A stretch of DNA of 64,000 nt from the NCBI GenBank assembly GCA_054601695.1, contig BAAHQB010000294.1, positions 1-64,000 of the forward strand, read 5' to 3'. Shown piece by piece: positions 1-15,571 of the stretch; within the stretch, counting starts at the first letter, position 1, and each line of letters starts with the position of its first letter. The position numbers were made by a program, and so were the translations under genes. The notes beneath the pieces were generated by a model that was not told the origin of the DNA, did not search any database, and saw only the letters and a list, made by a program, of their open reading frames with translations. Origin of the DNA: Amorphochlora amoebiformis (lineage: Eukaryota > Cercozoa > Chlorarachniophyceae).

Positions 1-390
1 TAACCCGACACCCTAACCCTAACCCTAACCCGACACCCTAACCCGACACCCTAACCCGACACCCTAACCCTAACCCGACACCCTAACCCTAACCCTAACC
101 CGACACCCTAACCCTAACCCGACACCCTAACCCTAACACCCTAACCCGACACCCTAACCCTAACCCGACACCCTAACCCTAACCCTACACCCTAACCCTA
201 ACCCTAACCCGACACCCTAACCCTAACCCGACACCCTAACCCTAACCCGACACCCTAACCCTAACCCGACACCCTAACCCTAACCCGACACCCTCTAGAC
301 CCTAACCCGACACCCTAACCCTAACCCTAACCCGACACCCTATTCCTGACGCGACACTGTAACTCAAACCCGACACCCTTACCCGACACG
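1..390. repeat. Telomeric repeat array, chromosome left end
   Basis: The window begins with C-rich strand telomeric DNA: CCCTAA units alternating with a variant, CCCGACA, so the unit string reads CCCTAACCCGACA in many places. The C-rich strand running inward from the first base is the expected orientation for the left end of a linear chromosome. The array becomes degenerate after about base 340 and stops near 390. The mixed unit (TTAGGG plus TGTCGGG on the other strand) means either a variant-tolerant telomerase or a proximal array that has accumulated variants. Confidence 0.93.
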
Positions 391-617
391 CTAGCCAATT
401 AGGGTCTTCACAGCAACATATACTTATAGATACCTGTACTCAGGGTCTATACTAGATGTAGTAGATATAGTTACGTACATGTAGTCTGGATACACTACCT
501 AGACTACATGGACGTGGATGCTATGATCTAGATGATCGAGAATGCCAACTTTTATCTTGAAAACATGTGTTTATGTAAGGTAGACATGTGAGCATTCAAT
601 ATTTTCTCTAGTTTCTA
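391..617. other. Subtelomeric spacer, no gene seen
   Basis: AT-rich unique-looking sequence between the telomere and the left terminal inverted repeat of the transposon. I see no coding frame or RNA gene. The last five bases (613-617, TTCTA) form the left copy of the putative target-site duplication. Confidence 0.6.
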
Positions 618-638
618 GACCTTGTTAAGTAGCGATGT
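618..638 (+). repeat. Left terminal inverted repeat of the transposon
   Basis: Twenty-one bases starting GACCTTGTTAAG and ending CGATGT match, in reverse complement and without mismatch, the bases at 5108-5128. They are flanked outside by TTCTA on both sides. Confidence 0.75.
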
Positions 639-1047
639 CAACCAATTATCTCAGCTTACATGATAAGTCAAAAGCGGTCATCGACCGTTAATACTTAGTT
701 ACTTTTAAAGACTCAAGTTGTAATTTATACTATGATTATCTAGATCATAGTAATTATTATAGTAGTATTAAATAATGCCATAGGCTAGAAATTCATGATC
801 TATATCATTGATAATTATCTAGATTATTAATTTCTGGTAATAATTTTTATAAGTAGTATTCAGCAAGTTATATATAATTATTATTATTAAACTTTAATCT
901 TAGTAGTTAATTATTACTTTAATCTTAGTAGCTATAGTTAATAATTATTAGTATTCAGGCTAATAAATTATGTCAGAATCAGACACAAATATTATTTGAC
1001 ATTAGTCACTCTATGATTATTAAATTTAATACTGTCAGTCTTAGTAA

Positions 1048-1050
<3 letters not shown>

Positions 1051-1082
<32 letters not shown>

Positions 1083-1083
1083 G

Positions 1084-1114
<31 letters not shown>

Positions 1115-1137
1115 GTATATATATATATATATATATA

Positions 1138-1188
<51 letters not shown>

Positions 1189-1200
1189 TACATATATAAT
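1051..1200. repeat. (TA)n and (TTA)n microsatellites inside the transposon
   Basis: Runs of TA interrupted by ATT/TTA trinucleotide runs. No coding content. Confidence 0.85.
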
Positions 1201-1370
1201 ATAATATTATTACATGTACATATATATTTAAAAATATATAGATATTTTTTTTTCATATTTATAATATCATAAATAATATGTAATAATATATAATTCAAAT
1301 AATCAAAAAAGATGTGCAGTTTAATAAATGAGATATAATTTTATTGTGTGTGTTTTCATACATGCATATA

Positions 1371-2714
1371 TTAAGTCTTGCGCCTATTTCGTCGGGCCTT
1401 CCTGCGCATTAACCGATCCACTTTCTCACCATGAAGGCTAGCAGCACGCATACCCAAAAGAGCTCCCACCTTGGCCATGCGAGGAGCCCTGCCTCTGGTA
1501 GCTTTAATCCTATCTTCAGAGATCCCATAATCAGTTTCTACCGCCGTGTCGTTCGCAATTTCTCGCCCCGAGGAACCTGAGTCAGTGTCCGATGATAGTG
1601 GATCTCCGGGTTGGATGTAAGAGTTACAGGAGGCGTCGGCTTCATCAGCGTCGTCACCAGAACCTGAACCAATTTTGATTTCACCGCGAGGCATGCGAGC
1701 AATCCTTGCAGCCTTACGTCTTCGCCCGAGTCTTGGTTGATTCTTGCGTTCTCGGGGTCGTCTTCGCGTTCGTTTTGCCTCGGGTACAATAGCTGGAACA
1801 CCGTGGAGTTCAGCAGCTCTCCAATTGGCTGCAGCAAGCTCTTCGTGCTCTTTCTTGGATAGGCCCAATCTTCGAATTGGCCGGAACTTCTGCTTGATTT
1901 GGATGAGTTGGAAAACGAAACGAGCGACTATAGAATGTCGTTCCCTATTATGACGCCACCTCGTCATACACGCAAACTGTTTTACGCGAGCGAAGACGTT
2001 CTCGACGATCAAACGGTAATTACCGAAAGCATCGTTTTCACGAATTTGTTGCTCAGTGAGCTCACCGCCTCTTGGTTTGCGATGAGGACATTTGTACATT
2101 GGATCTCTCCTGCAGAGATAAGCGCCATCAGCCCCCACACGCTCGAAGAACTGCAACCCTTCCACCAGTCCCTCTCTTCGGTTAATGTTTAGGTCCGAAA
2201 TGCTCCCCGCAGGATGTCCAGACGATAGCCAGCACACATCCCCAGTGTTGGCAGCAACGGCGATCGCATACCTCATGGCGAATTTCCGCCTCTTGTAAGT
2301 GTAGTGTTTCTTCGCTTCCGCACTATCACTTGGACGATTTATCATGAAATCTGATGAATCAGTGTGCATACTGCAGTAAGCATCCGGTCCGTCCATGAAG
2401 ATGGCAGATTTCAGCCGGTTCTCGAACTTGATCTCGTCCATGAAAGCCTCTACAATACTGAGAGTCCTCCACACCTTCTCAGAGTGCTTTTGTCGACACA
2501 TCTTCCAGATCGTACCGCCGTAGTGCCCTTCTGGATACTTCCAAGCGAAGTGCAGTGCCATCAAGAAATCGAGACAGGAAACACCAGTAGTCCTTTGACC
2601 ACAATATTTGTCGACTGCATAGCAGCACTCTTGGAGGCTGAGACCAAGATTGCTTTTGAAGGCGCTCTCGTTGAAGCGGTTGAAGTAATGGGAATATATC
2701 CTTTGATTTTTCAT
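1371..2714 (-). CDS. DDE transposase, PIF/Harbinger-like (DDE_Tnp_4 type)
   Basis: 447 residues from the ATG at 2714 (minus) to a TAA at 1371. The C-terminal two thirds have the layout of the DDE_Tnp_4/IS5-PIF family: FMDGP with D108, a GHPAGSISDLNI block, GADGAY with D196, and YRLIVENVFARVKQF with E238 in the R..VE..F..K context that marks the last catalytic residue. So the DDE triad D108/D196/E238 appears intact. Residues about 310-447 are a basic and acidic low-complexity tail (RRRPRERK, GSGSGDDADEAD, ARRNRRKT) that could carry nuclear localisation signals. The frame is uninterrupted, so the copy could be recent or active. The divergent partner ORF begins about 430 bp upstream. A domesticated gene is an alternative, but the flanking inverted repeats favour a transposon. 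Confidence 0.85.
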   Translation of the reverse strand: MKNQRIYSHYFNRFNESAFKSNLGLSLQECCYAVDKYCGQRTTGVSCLDFLMALHFAWKYPEGHYGGTIWKMCRQKHSEKVWRTLSIVEAFMDEIKFENRLKSAIFMDGPDAYCSMHTDSSDFMINRPSDSAEAKKHYTYKRRKFAMRYAIAVAANTGDVCWLSSGHPAGSISDLNINRREGLVEGLQFFERVGADGAYLCRRDPMYKCPHRKPRGGELTEQQIRENDAFGNYRLIVENVFARVKQFACMTRWRHNRERHSIVARFVFQLIQIKQKFRPIRRLGLSKKEHEELAAANWRAAELHGVPAIVPEAKRTRRRPRERKNQPRLGRRRKAARIARMPRGEIKIGSGSGDDADEADASCNSYIQPGDPLSSDTDSGSSGREIANDTAVETDYGISEDRIKATRGRAPRMAKVGALLGMRAASLHGEKVDRLMRRKARRNRRKT

Positions 2715-2965
2715 CCTGAAAAAAAATTCATTTATCTGAATTTTATCATCGAAAATTCATCCGCGAATAATCGGCAACTCATCTGCCAATCATCTGCAAA
2801 TAATCGGATGAAAAACGCTTAATTACCGTTTTCATGGAGGGGACAGGAGCTAGAAACTCCGGACTTTCACAGGCCCCATCAGCTGGCGCTCGAGCCTTCA
2901 TATCTGGCGTCTGTGGGTTCCGAATGTTTGTTGGTTTAGGTAAATATACTTGAATCCGACGACTG

Positions 2966-3024
2966 AATAATCGGCAAATCATCGGCAAATCATCGGCAAA
3001 TCATCGGCAAATCATCGGCAAATA
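2966..3024. repeat. Short tandem repeat between the divergent transposon ORFs
   Basis: Five or so copies of an 11-bp unit (ATCGGCAAATC) in the 420-bp gap between the two head-to-head ORFs; related AATAATCGGCAA motifs recur at about 2766-2810. The position suits a shared promoter or a transposase/partner-protein binding array. That role is inference only. Confidence 0.6.
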
Positions 3025-3150
3025 ATCCTGGTAATAATACCTTAATTTCTACACCCGAAAAGATAGAAACATTTCCAAACGCCTCTCTTGAATACAAACC
3101 TCAAACCGCCAAACGTCACCAACTAAGCCTGGGAAACATGCCTTCAAAAG

Positions 3151-4020
3151 TTGCAGAGAAAAAGAAGACACGCGGTCTGTCTAGTAGTGTCTACCGTTCA
3201 GAAGAATATCGTAATAAATGCGATTAAAACCGTCCCTGAGCAGGCCAAAGCCCACATGTGGAAACACATATGGGAAACCATGATCCTGCCAGCGTTTCCA
3301 AACGTGACTCTCACGATGGTGAAGAACTTTGGGTCATCATATCGCAAGCGAAATGCTGATGACAATGATGATGGTCGACTAGGAAAGCAGCCGCGTAAGG
3401 AAAAAAGTCTTATGGACGTACCAGATGCGGATAGCTACCCGGAGCCGGCGCCGGCTGCGGCTGCGAGTAAACCGTCTGCAGCTGAGCTTTCAGAAGAGGA
3501 ACTTCTCAAGCTTGCCAATGAGAAGAAACTGCAACACATCAAAGATATTTCTGCACAAGCGTTTGACCCCCCCTTCTACCTACACTGCAGCTCCGAACTC
3601 GCTGGTGCTACCGTCGACGGGTTGTTTATATTCTTCAATAAGGGCAATAACAACACTTCTATGAAGCTAACGGTAAAAAACGCCATTCGCATGGTTCACG
3701 TGAGGAAGATCATCTCACCTCCTGTTGCGGATATGCTAAGGAAGCTCCCTCCAAGTATTTTCGCTCAAGCCAAGTCAGGGTTCGTGACACTAAAAGAGAA
3801 GCCCTTGCCCCCCATTGAGGTGGAATTTTCAGTTCCAATTCCAGAAGAATACTCACCGCTGGAGTACACGCTTTTTAAGCTCGACAAGTTCGTTGGCTTC
3901 TGGTTCAAGAAGATTAAAGAGAAGGAAGAGACGGTCGGGGATGACTCCGACTCAAACGCAGAAGAGTTCGCAGCTGTCGGTCGCTACAAGAAGAAAACGG
4001 CTGCGTTACTTCAGTTATAA
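3151..4020 (+). CDS. Second transposon ORF, unknown function
   Basis: An open frame of 289 codons divergent from the transposase, ending TAA at 4018-4020. The frame opens without an ATG: the first in-frame ATG is 3256. A better-placed ATG at 3138 (context AAACATGCC) lies one frame off and runs into a stop after 29 codons (MPSKVAEKKKTRG...). A small intron or a 1-nt frameshift near 3200-3230 is therefore likely. The protein has a basic patch (SSYRKRNADDND), an Ala/Pro linker (PEPAPAAAAS), then a mixed alpha/beta region and a hydrophilic C terminus. Harbinger-type elements usually carry a Myb-like partner gene; I see no clear Myb repeat here, so I only infer that this is the partner protein. 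Confidence 0.6.
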   Translation: MQRKRRHAVCLVVSTVQKNIVINAIKTVPEQAKAHMWKHIWETMILPAFPNVTLTMVKNFGSSYRKRNADDNDDGRLGKQPRKEKSLMDVPDADSYPEPAPAAAASKPSAAELSEEELLKLANEKKLQHIKDISAQAFDPPFYLHCSSELAGATVDGLFIFFNKGNNNTSMKLTVKNAIRMVHVRKIISPPVADMLRKLPPSIFAQAKSGFVTLKEKPLPPIEVEFSVPIPEEYSPLEYTLFKLDKFVGFWFKKIKEKEETVGDDSDSNAEEFAAVGRYKKKTAALLQL

Positions 4021-5107
<1,087 letters not shown>

Positions 5108-5128
5108 ACATCGCTACTTAACAAGGTC
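5108..5128 (-). repeat. Right terminal inverted repeat of the transposon
   Basis: Exact reverse complement of 618-638. It is followed immediately by TTCTA (5129-5133), the same five bases that precede the left repeat. Confidence 0.75.
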
Positions 5129-5323
5129 TTCTAGATGTATATATGCTAGACATCAGGCCCTACGTGCATAAATATACATGTACATAACTTAGTAACTAGA
5201 ATAATCCTAGAATAATAATTTGCATGTATCACCCGCCGATACAAGTCTCTTGTAGAATTCGAACTCGTGATAGCCCCAGAAAATTCCGTCTCAAATCTCC
5301 AATCGAATCATTCATACGTTTCT

Positions 5324-9440
<4,117 letters not shown>

Positions 9441-9639
9441 ATACATATACATTTACATACATGCAAAAATTAAAGTATGTATATGGACATTGTGTTGATG
9501 CAATAAATGCACACGCATTTGCGTATAAAGAGTAAATATAGGTGCACTTTTGAGGGCCTTTCTTTTGCAGCAGAAGAGTTTGTTTGATGAGATGTTGTCC
9601 CTGTAGGTGGCGCTGTTTGTATCTGTGTTATATTATAAG

Positions 9640-10430
9640 TCAACGTAAAGATGACCGTGATAAGAGACGATGAGAGTCCGAGGTGTTTAGTTTTAGGTCG
9701 GGTAAGATGTTACCTTGTAGAGGTTGTGTGGGATATTGGTTTGCGGATGTCGAGGAGGTTGATGGATATTGGTAGAAATGTGGTTTGGTTATGTTTTGGT
9801 TTTGCGCTGAGAAAGGCAGAAGTGGGCTGATGCGGTTTGGCGTATTTGTGGTACGAGGGTGGGTGATGTTGGGGGGACGGTGTACGTGCATGTTGGGTTG
9901 CACGTTGTTTTTAATTGTGCTGGTGATTGTACTGGTGGCGTTGTCGTTGGGGTTAATGTGTGAAAATGTGGTTGATATCGGATTAGGCATCGTGTTCGTG
10001 CCCATCGCCGAGCCCATGGTCGATATCGCATTGGGCAGCGTGTTGGTCGTGTCCATGATCGATGTCGAATTAGGCATCGTGTTCGTCGTGCCCATCGTCG
10101 ATATAGCATTAGGCATCCGCATCGTCGGTATCGCATTGGGCATCGTGTTTACCATACTATCCGTCGACATTGTGTTTCGCGGAGTTTGCTTGTTTTCAGC
10201 GTGGAGATACTCCAACAAAGACCTGAGAGCACACGTGCGTGTTACTGATGTGGCAACAGGAAGTGCATGTTAAAATGGGACCTGTTTGAGGCCCTTTTTG
10301 AGGCCATGGAAGAAGAGTAACGTGTTCTAGGTCTGTGAGGATTGTCCATCCACCATACATCCCCATCCCACGGATTACAACCACACATCACACATTACCA
10401 AAAATCAATAACAACCGTCCAGGATGAAGG

Positions 10431-10468
<38 letters not shown>

Positions 10469-11224
10469 TATGTAATATTATTTTTTGAACATGCGTGTCT
10501 GTGTATATGTGTTTACCTCTTCCCATTGTTTTGAAATCGGTTTCCCGGCCGTTTTTCCGGCCTCCTAGTGCGCATTCCAAAGGATTGAAATGTTTCGCTT
10601 TCCCGGTAAAGCTCACCAGCCCTTCCCTGTTCCGCAACCCAACCGGTAGCCCCACTCCCACTCCCGGGTGCAGCCTTAGTCACACTCCGACGCACATCTG
10701 CACCCGCACCTCCATCTCCATCCCTATCCGATACCCCCGCCGCACCTCCATCCGATCTCCCGCCCACACCCGAACTTCCGCTCGCTACATGCTGCTTCAT
10801 ACCTCCTTGCATGTCGCCGTGAACTTGACTTTGACTGGATTGTGGACGATTGTGTGGACGATTCCTCAGAACCGGGCCAAAACCAAATCTGTACCCCAGC
10901 TGGGGCCCGAACCCGGGCCTGAACGCCCCGCCCTGTTTTGAATGAACAAGCTCTTGCCTATTCTCTCCCCCATGCCTTGCTCCATGCCCTCGTCCAAGCT
11001 CTCCATGAAATAATTGCTTGCTATCAAACTTCGATTCCGACAGAGAATCACAGTACCACTTGATCACGGTCTAATTACGGTTATCATGTAATAACAACTT
11101 TTAACTATGTACCTCACATAGCTAGATGTGTATTTATATGAGCAATTATATATACATATATATGTTTATATATATATATATATATATATGAATAAGTATA
11201 TTTACATACTTGTATACATACATG

Positions 11225-11300
<76 letters not shown>

Positions 11301-11308
11301 ATATATAA

Positions 11309-11381
<73 letters not shown>

Positions 11382-11671
11382 GCACCTTGAAGTCTTGAGG
11401 GCAAAAGGTGATACGTGGGTTTTGTTTGACTGCTTCACATGCGTTTTTGTGGCGCAGGATGGAACCCAAGTCGATGGTCGACCGCTTGCATCCAATCTAA
11501 AAACATTTACGTACATTCGAAAACCTTTACATACATAACTACATACCCACATACACCCACAAATACACAGACGCCCAAACACACTCTCTTATACACAGAT
11601 GCAATATCTTCAATTTTTACATGTCTGTGTACATATCAGTACACATGTGTCATATCAATGCAGTAATACGT

Positions 11672-11757
<86 letters not shown>

Positions 11758-12472
11758 TATGTGTGTGTGCGTGTGTATGCGTGTGTGTGTTGAATATACA
11801 TTGATACCTTTTTCCTTTTGACAAGGACGGCAGTCTTGAGGCACATTGGACAGTACCTGTCATGGATTATACATATGCCTCAATGACACATTGGACACTA
11901 CCTCTCATGGATTACACATATACCTTAATGACACATTGAACACTACCTCTCATGGATTACACATGTACCTTAATGACGCATTGGACACTACCTCTCATGG
12001 ATTACACATCTGCTTCAATAGACATCAACCCCTTTCTACTGTACTGTGAATTCATCCATCTTGATCTTGGATGCATCGGTTAGGGTTAGGGTTGGGGTTA
12101 GGGTTGGGGTTAGGGTTAGGCGTTTGGTGAGAGTGTGAATTAAATCATACATCTTGATCTTGGATGCATCCTCGCACACACAACCGGACGGGATCACTCC
12201 AAGGTTTCTGCACTTGTGCTGACAAAGTTCATATATTCACGAATTCCCCAAAATTGTCCCTCGATCGGAAGGCATGGGATGGGACATGAAATGTGATACA
12301 TGTAACAAGGATTGCTACACGTATGGGCATGTCTAGAGAGTGAACTGAGCTCATCCGAGTAATCATAAAATTTCCCCCCGGTTTACATAAAAAGAGGAAA
12401 CAAGTTACATCGAGTACATCGGGAGGGTTGGATCCCAGGATGTTCAATTCTCCGCCGCATAGAAATGGACAC
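9640..12472 (-). CDS. CxxC zinc-binding, Gly-rich protein of unknown function (gene B)
   Basis: Five exons join in phase on the minus strand: 12387-12472, 11808-11856, 11386-11496, 10517-11070 and 9640-10222, together 1383 nt (460 codons plus stop). The start codon is not identified; at least one upstream exon is likely, because exon 12387-12472 begins at a splice acceptor (CTGCAG). The N-terminal part carries two CxxC pairs split across an intron, SRCTRCNLF then MYCPMCLK, which would form a four-Cys zinc site, followed by a basic stretch (VKRKKIGCKRS) and a helical region ([26 protein letters not shown]). The 554-nt exon is Gly/Arg/Ser-rich ([18 protein letters not shown]); the last exon is Asn/Thr/Met-rich with imperfect MPNAISTMG repeats. 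A nucleic-acid-binding role is plausible but not shown. The acceptor edge of exon 11808-11856 is tandemly copied just upstream. Confidence 0.6.
9960..10160 (-). repeat. Coding minisatellite in last exon of gene B
   Basis: Imperfect repeats of roughly 24-33 bp encoding (T)[13 protein letters not shown] units. Multiples of three are kept, so the frame survives. Confidence 0.6.
11120..11375. repeat. (TA)n microsatellite in an intron of gene B
   Basis: TA tract with TGTATA interruptions between exons 10517-11070 and 11386-11496. Confidence 0.9.
11857..12020 (-). repeat. Tandem copies of a gene B splice acceptor and exon edge
   Basis: Three to four units of about 56 bp, upstream of exon 11808-11856 in the direction of transcription. 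Each unit repeats that exon's acceptor and its first ~20 nt (true site CATGACAG/GTACTGTCC; copies CATGAGAG/GTAGTGTCC). The copies change the TAC codon to TAG, so they would be poison exon edges if used. Confidence 0.75.
12079..12120. repeat. Interstitial telomere-like repeat
   Basis: About seven TTAGGG/TTGGGG-type units, flanked on both sides by the same ATCTTGATCTTGGATGCATC sequence (12057-12076 and 12147-12166), as if inserted or duplicated at a break. Confidence 0.8.
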
Positions 12473-12719
12473 CTGCAGATCAATTTTTTGCACGTCATAT
12501 AGGTCATTCCGTTCGGTATGATTCGCAGGTGATTGAATGTCATTGATGTGCGGCGCCCGTGCATGTCATCTGATTTGATTGTCTCCCGTTTCCTCTCATC
12601 ATACCGCTAGTACTAGTCGTACGCTCACTTGTTGCCATTTTCATGTTATTTCATGTCTGCATAGTCACTAGTGCTCATTTGGCTGTCGTTTCACATTGCT
12701 AGATTGCCTTCCAGCCTGC

Positions 12720-12900
12720 CAGCTGATGTTGCCTGTCGTTTGCATCATGATGCCACATGTCATTGCCCGCCTCTTGCATGCCACATGTCATTGCCTGCTG
12801 TTTGCATGCCACATGTATTGCCGGCCATTCGCATATCACCGCACGTTATTGGCCGCCACTTGCATGTGATTGCCCGCCATTTTCGAGATTGGCTGTCATT
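12720..12900. repeat. Imperfect tandem repeat upstream of gene B
   Basis: Repeats of about 26-28 bp built on TTGCATGCCACATGTCATTGCC. The plus-strand frame through it is repeat-derived and not a gene. Confidence 0.6.
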
Positions 12901-13029
12901 CGCACATTCTTGCATGTGTGTTGCCTGGGATTCCAGCATCCCAACCAAATGGGATTTCCAGCATCCCAACCAATCAGAACGAGACCGCATGATAACAGAT
13001 CAGCATAGATAGCATAACACCCCAGAGAG

Positions 13030-13320
13030 CCCTTTATTGAGCCCTTTTACTTGTAACATGTTTTTTATAAAAGACCCCTAAATATAGATGCTCGCTTTCG
13101 CATGATAAGCGTGCCACAATACTGACACGTATCGAAAAGAGCATAAGGAACTGTACTTGAAACTCAGAGGCTGTAGGGGTCGTGCCATCTGATGCTCGAC
13201 TGGTCCGCCCCCCGTGAGTTGTGTGACAGATCCTTCTTTCCCTCCGACACCCCGATGGACTCCAAAAGGGGGCGTCCAATTCCGGCGTCCGACGCGGCCG
13301 CTCGAACTAATCACATATTG
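13030..13320 (-). other. Possible 3'-terminal exon with poly(A) signal
   Basis: On the minus strand an AATAAA lies at about 13033-13038, just after sequence that is open in more than one frame. One frame gives FDTCQYCGTLIMRKR, a CxxC motif, before a stop; another reads WTPPFGVHRGVGGKEGS upstream. This looks like the end of a minus-strand gene whose other exons I could not find, or an upstream part of gene B. Frame and splice sites are unresolved. Confidence 0.3.
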
Positions 13321-13679
13321 CGATGTATAATATAAGAATATTCATCGCATAATATCGACATATATCACTTTATATCTCGGGATACCCTTTCTGAATACCT
13401 GAATGAAGAGTCTGAGACTTTAATCGAGGTTTCAAATGTTCCTGGACCCAAGATTTAAACAAATTCACCTAAATAATTGCCGTTTCGGTTTTGTCGGCGA
13501 CAGCCGAAATTCTATTGGCAACCTCGACTAATGTCGATTTCCGATTTTGGTGAATCCAAATTTGTGCTGCTGACCAGTAGTCTCCTGGTAGCGCTACGGT
13601 GACGTTCTGACATTCTGCAGATATTTAGATCGACCTTAGTCTACTCATGCTATCAATATTCTTGTGTCCCTGCTCTAAC

Positions 13680-13680
13680 A

Positions 13681-13715
<35 letters not shown>

Positions 13716-13717
13716 TG

Positions 13718-13805
<88 letters not shown>
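13680..13805. repeat. (TA)n/(CA)n microsatellite
   Basis: TA with an internal short CA run, no coding content. Confidence 0.9.
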
Positions 13806-13808
<3 letters not shown>

Positions 13809-13879
13809 GCGTTGAAGTAGGCCCAATAAGTTGATAAGTTATAAGGCACGTGATCCAGAATCTCCTTATTTCCCACCGT

Positions 13880-14340
13880 CATCGTTGTAAATATCATACT
13901 AGACTTGGCGTGACACGTAGATATCTGTACAGTGCGACATCGTTGTGGTAGGTATGTCCGAGATCGCTAGAGATCCCGGGATTGCTCGGAGTTGCCTTGC
14001 CGGTAGTACCGTGTAGTGCCCGGATAGTACCCGGTAGTAGCGGGCTTCCAGATTACTGTGGCACAACGTGATACCACGCCATGTCACCCTTTGAAAACTC
14101 GGGAAGTTGGTCTTAGAGATTTCCTAAACGAACTGCCTGAGAATTTCAGTCATAATTCCAACGGCTAGACGGACGACCAACCCTGGAGTATTATTTATAA
14201 CACTTTTCTACCGGAGTTTGATTGCCTACTAGCATCAAGAGCATATTACCGCTGGACCAGGCTCTCTAGAGGCTCACATTGAACCAGACCGGACTACACT
14301 CGACCCTAGCAGACTAGCTCTAGTAGCTGCAGCCCTACCA
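13880..14340. repeat. Dispersed SINE-like repeats
   Basis: Contains a block (about 14050-14090, GGCACAACGTGATACCACGC then ATGTCAC) that matches 54754-54783 with the same spacing, and a block at 14215-14260 (TTTGATTGCCTACTAGCAT ... ACCGCTGG) that matches 27208-27245. These are members of at least two dispersed families. No gene seen. Confidence 0.5.
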
Positions 14341-14679
14341 CTCCTACCACACTGCTGCACTGACAATATCTGGAATATTTACCTACACATATTACAGTGT
14401 ATCTAGTGTAAAATAAATTATCAACTCCTAGAACTAGATCAACTAGATCAATAAGAATGTCAAGATAGCCTACGGTGTTTAAATATAATTGTCTAGATAG
14501 TATATGTAATTCATAGTATGATAGTATATAAATTTAACTTAAGTTGTGATGTCATGATTGGCTATTTGTACGATATATACTCGAGATACTTACATGACTA
14601 TCTATTTGTACGATATATACTCGAGATGCTTACATGACTATTTCATTGTTACACATATCTACAATATACACATGCATGC

Positions 14680-14680
<1 letters not shown>
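14341..14680. other. AT-rich spacer, no gene seen
   Basis: Unique-looking AT-rich sequence; contains a ~48-bp direct repeat (GTACGATATATACTCGAGATGCTT type) at about 14566-14640. Confidence 0.5.
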
Positions 14681-15345
<665 letters not shown>

Positions 15346-15571
15346 GTATATTTACATTTAGTATCGATAATTATTTTGAGATGAGTAACAAAGATATGAT
15401 ATGTCGGATACATGTAGTGAGCGCGTAATGCAGGAAAGTGAAGTGATGGACGAGCAAGGTGGATGAACAGGCAGTTCTTTAAGGTCGGTATCCCTGGCCC
15501 GGACGACAGACAGGTATGGTTCTGGTAGAAGGTGATTGGTGTTCCAAATGTTGTACATATTCATGTTCCTT

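Noticed and set aside
1538-2822. Plus-strand frames at 1744, 1899 and 2364, and a minus frame at 1538
   Set aside because: Shadows of the transposase ORF.
10495-10941. Plus-strand frame of 148 codons
   Set aside because: Shadow of the Gly-rich exon of gene B (10517-11070, minus), which has matching splice phases.
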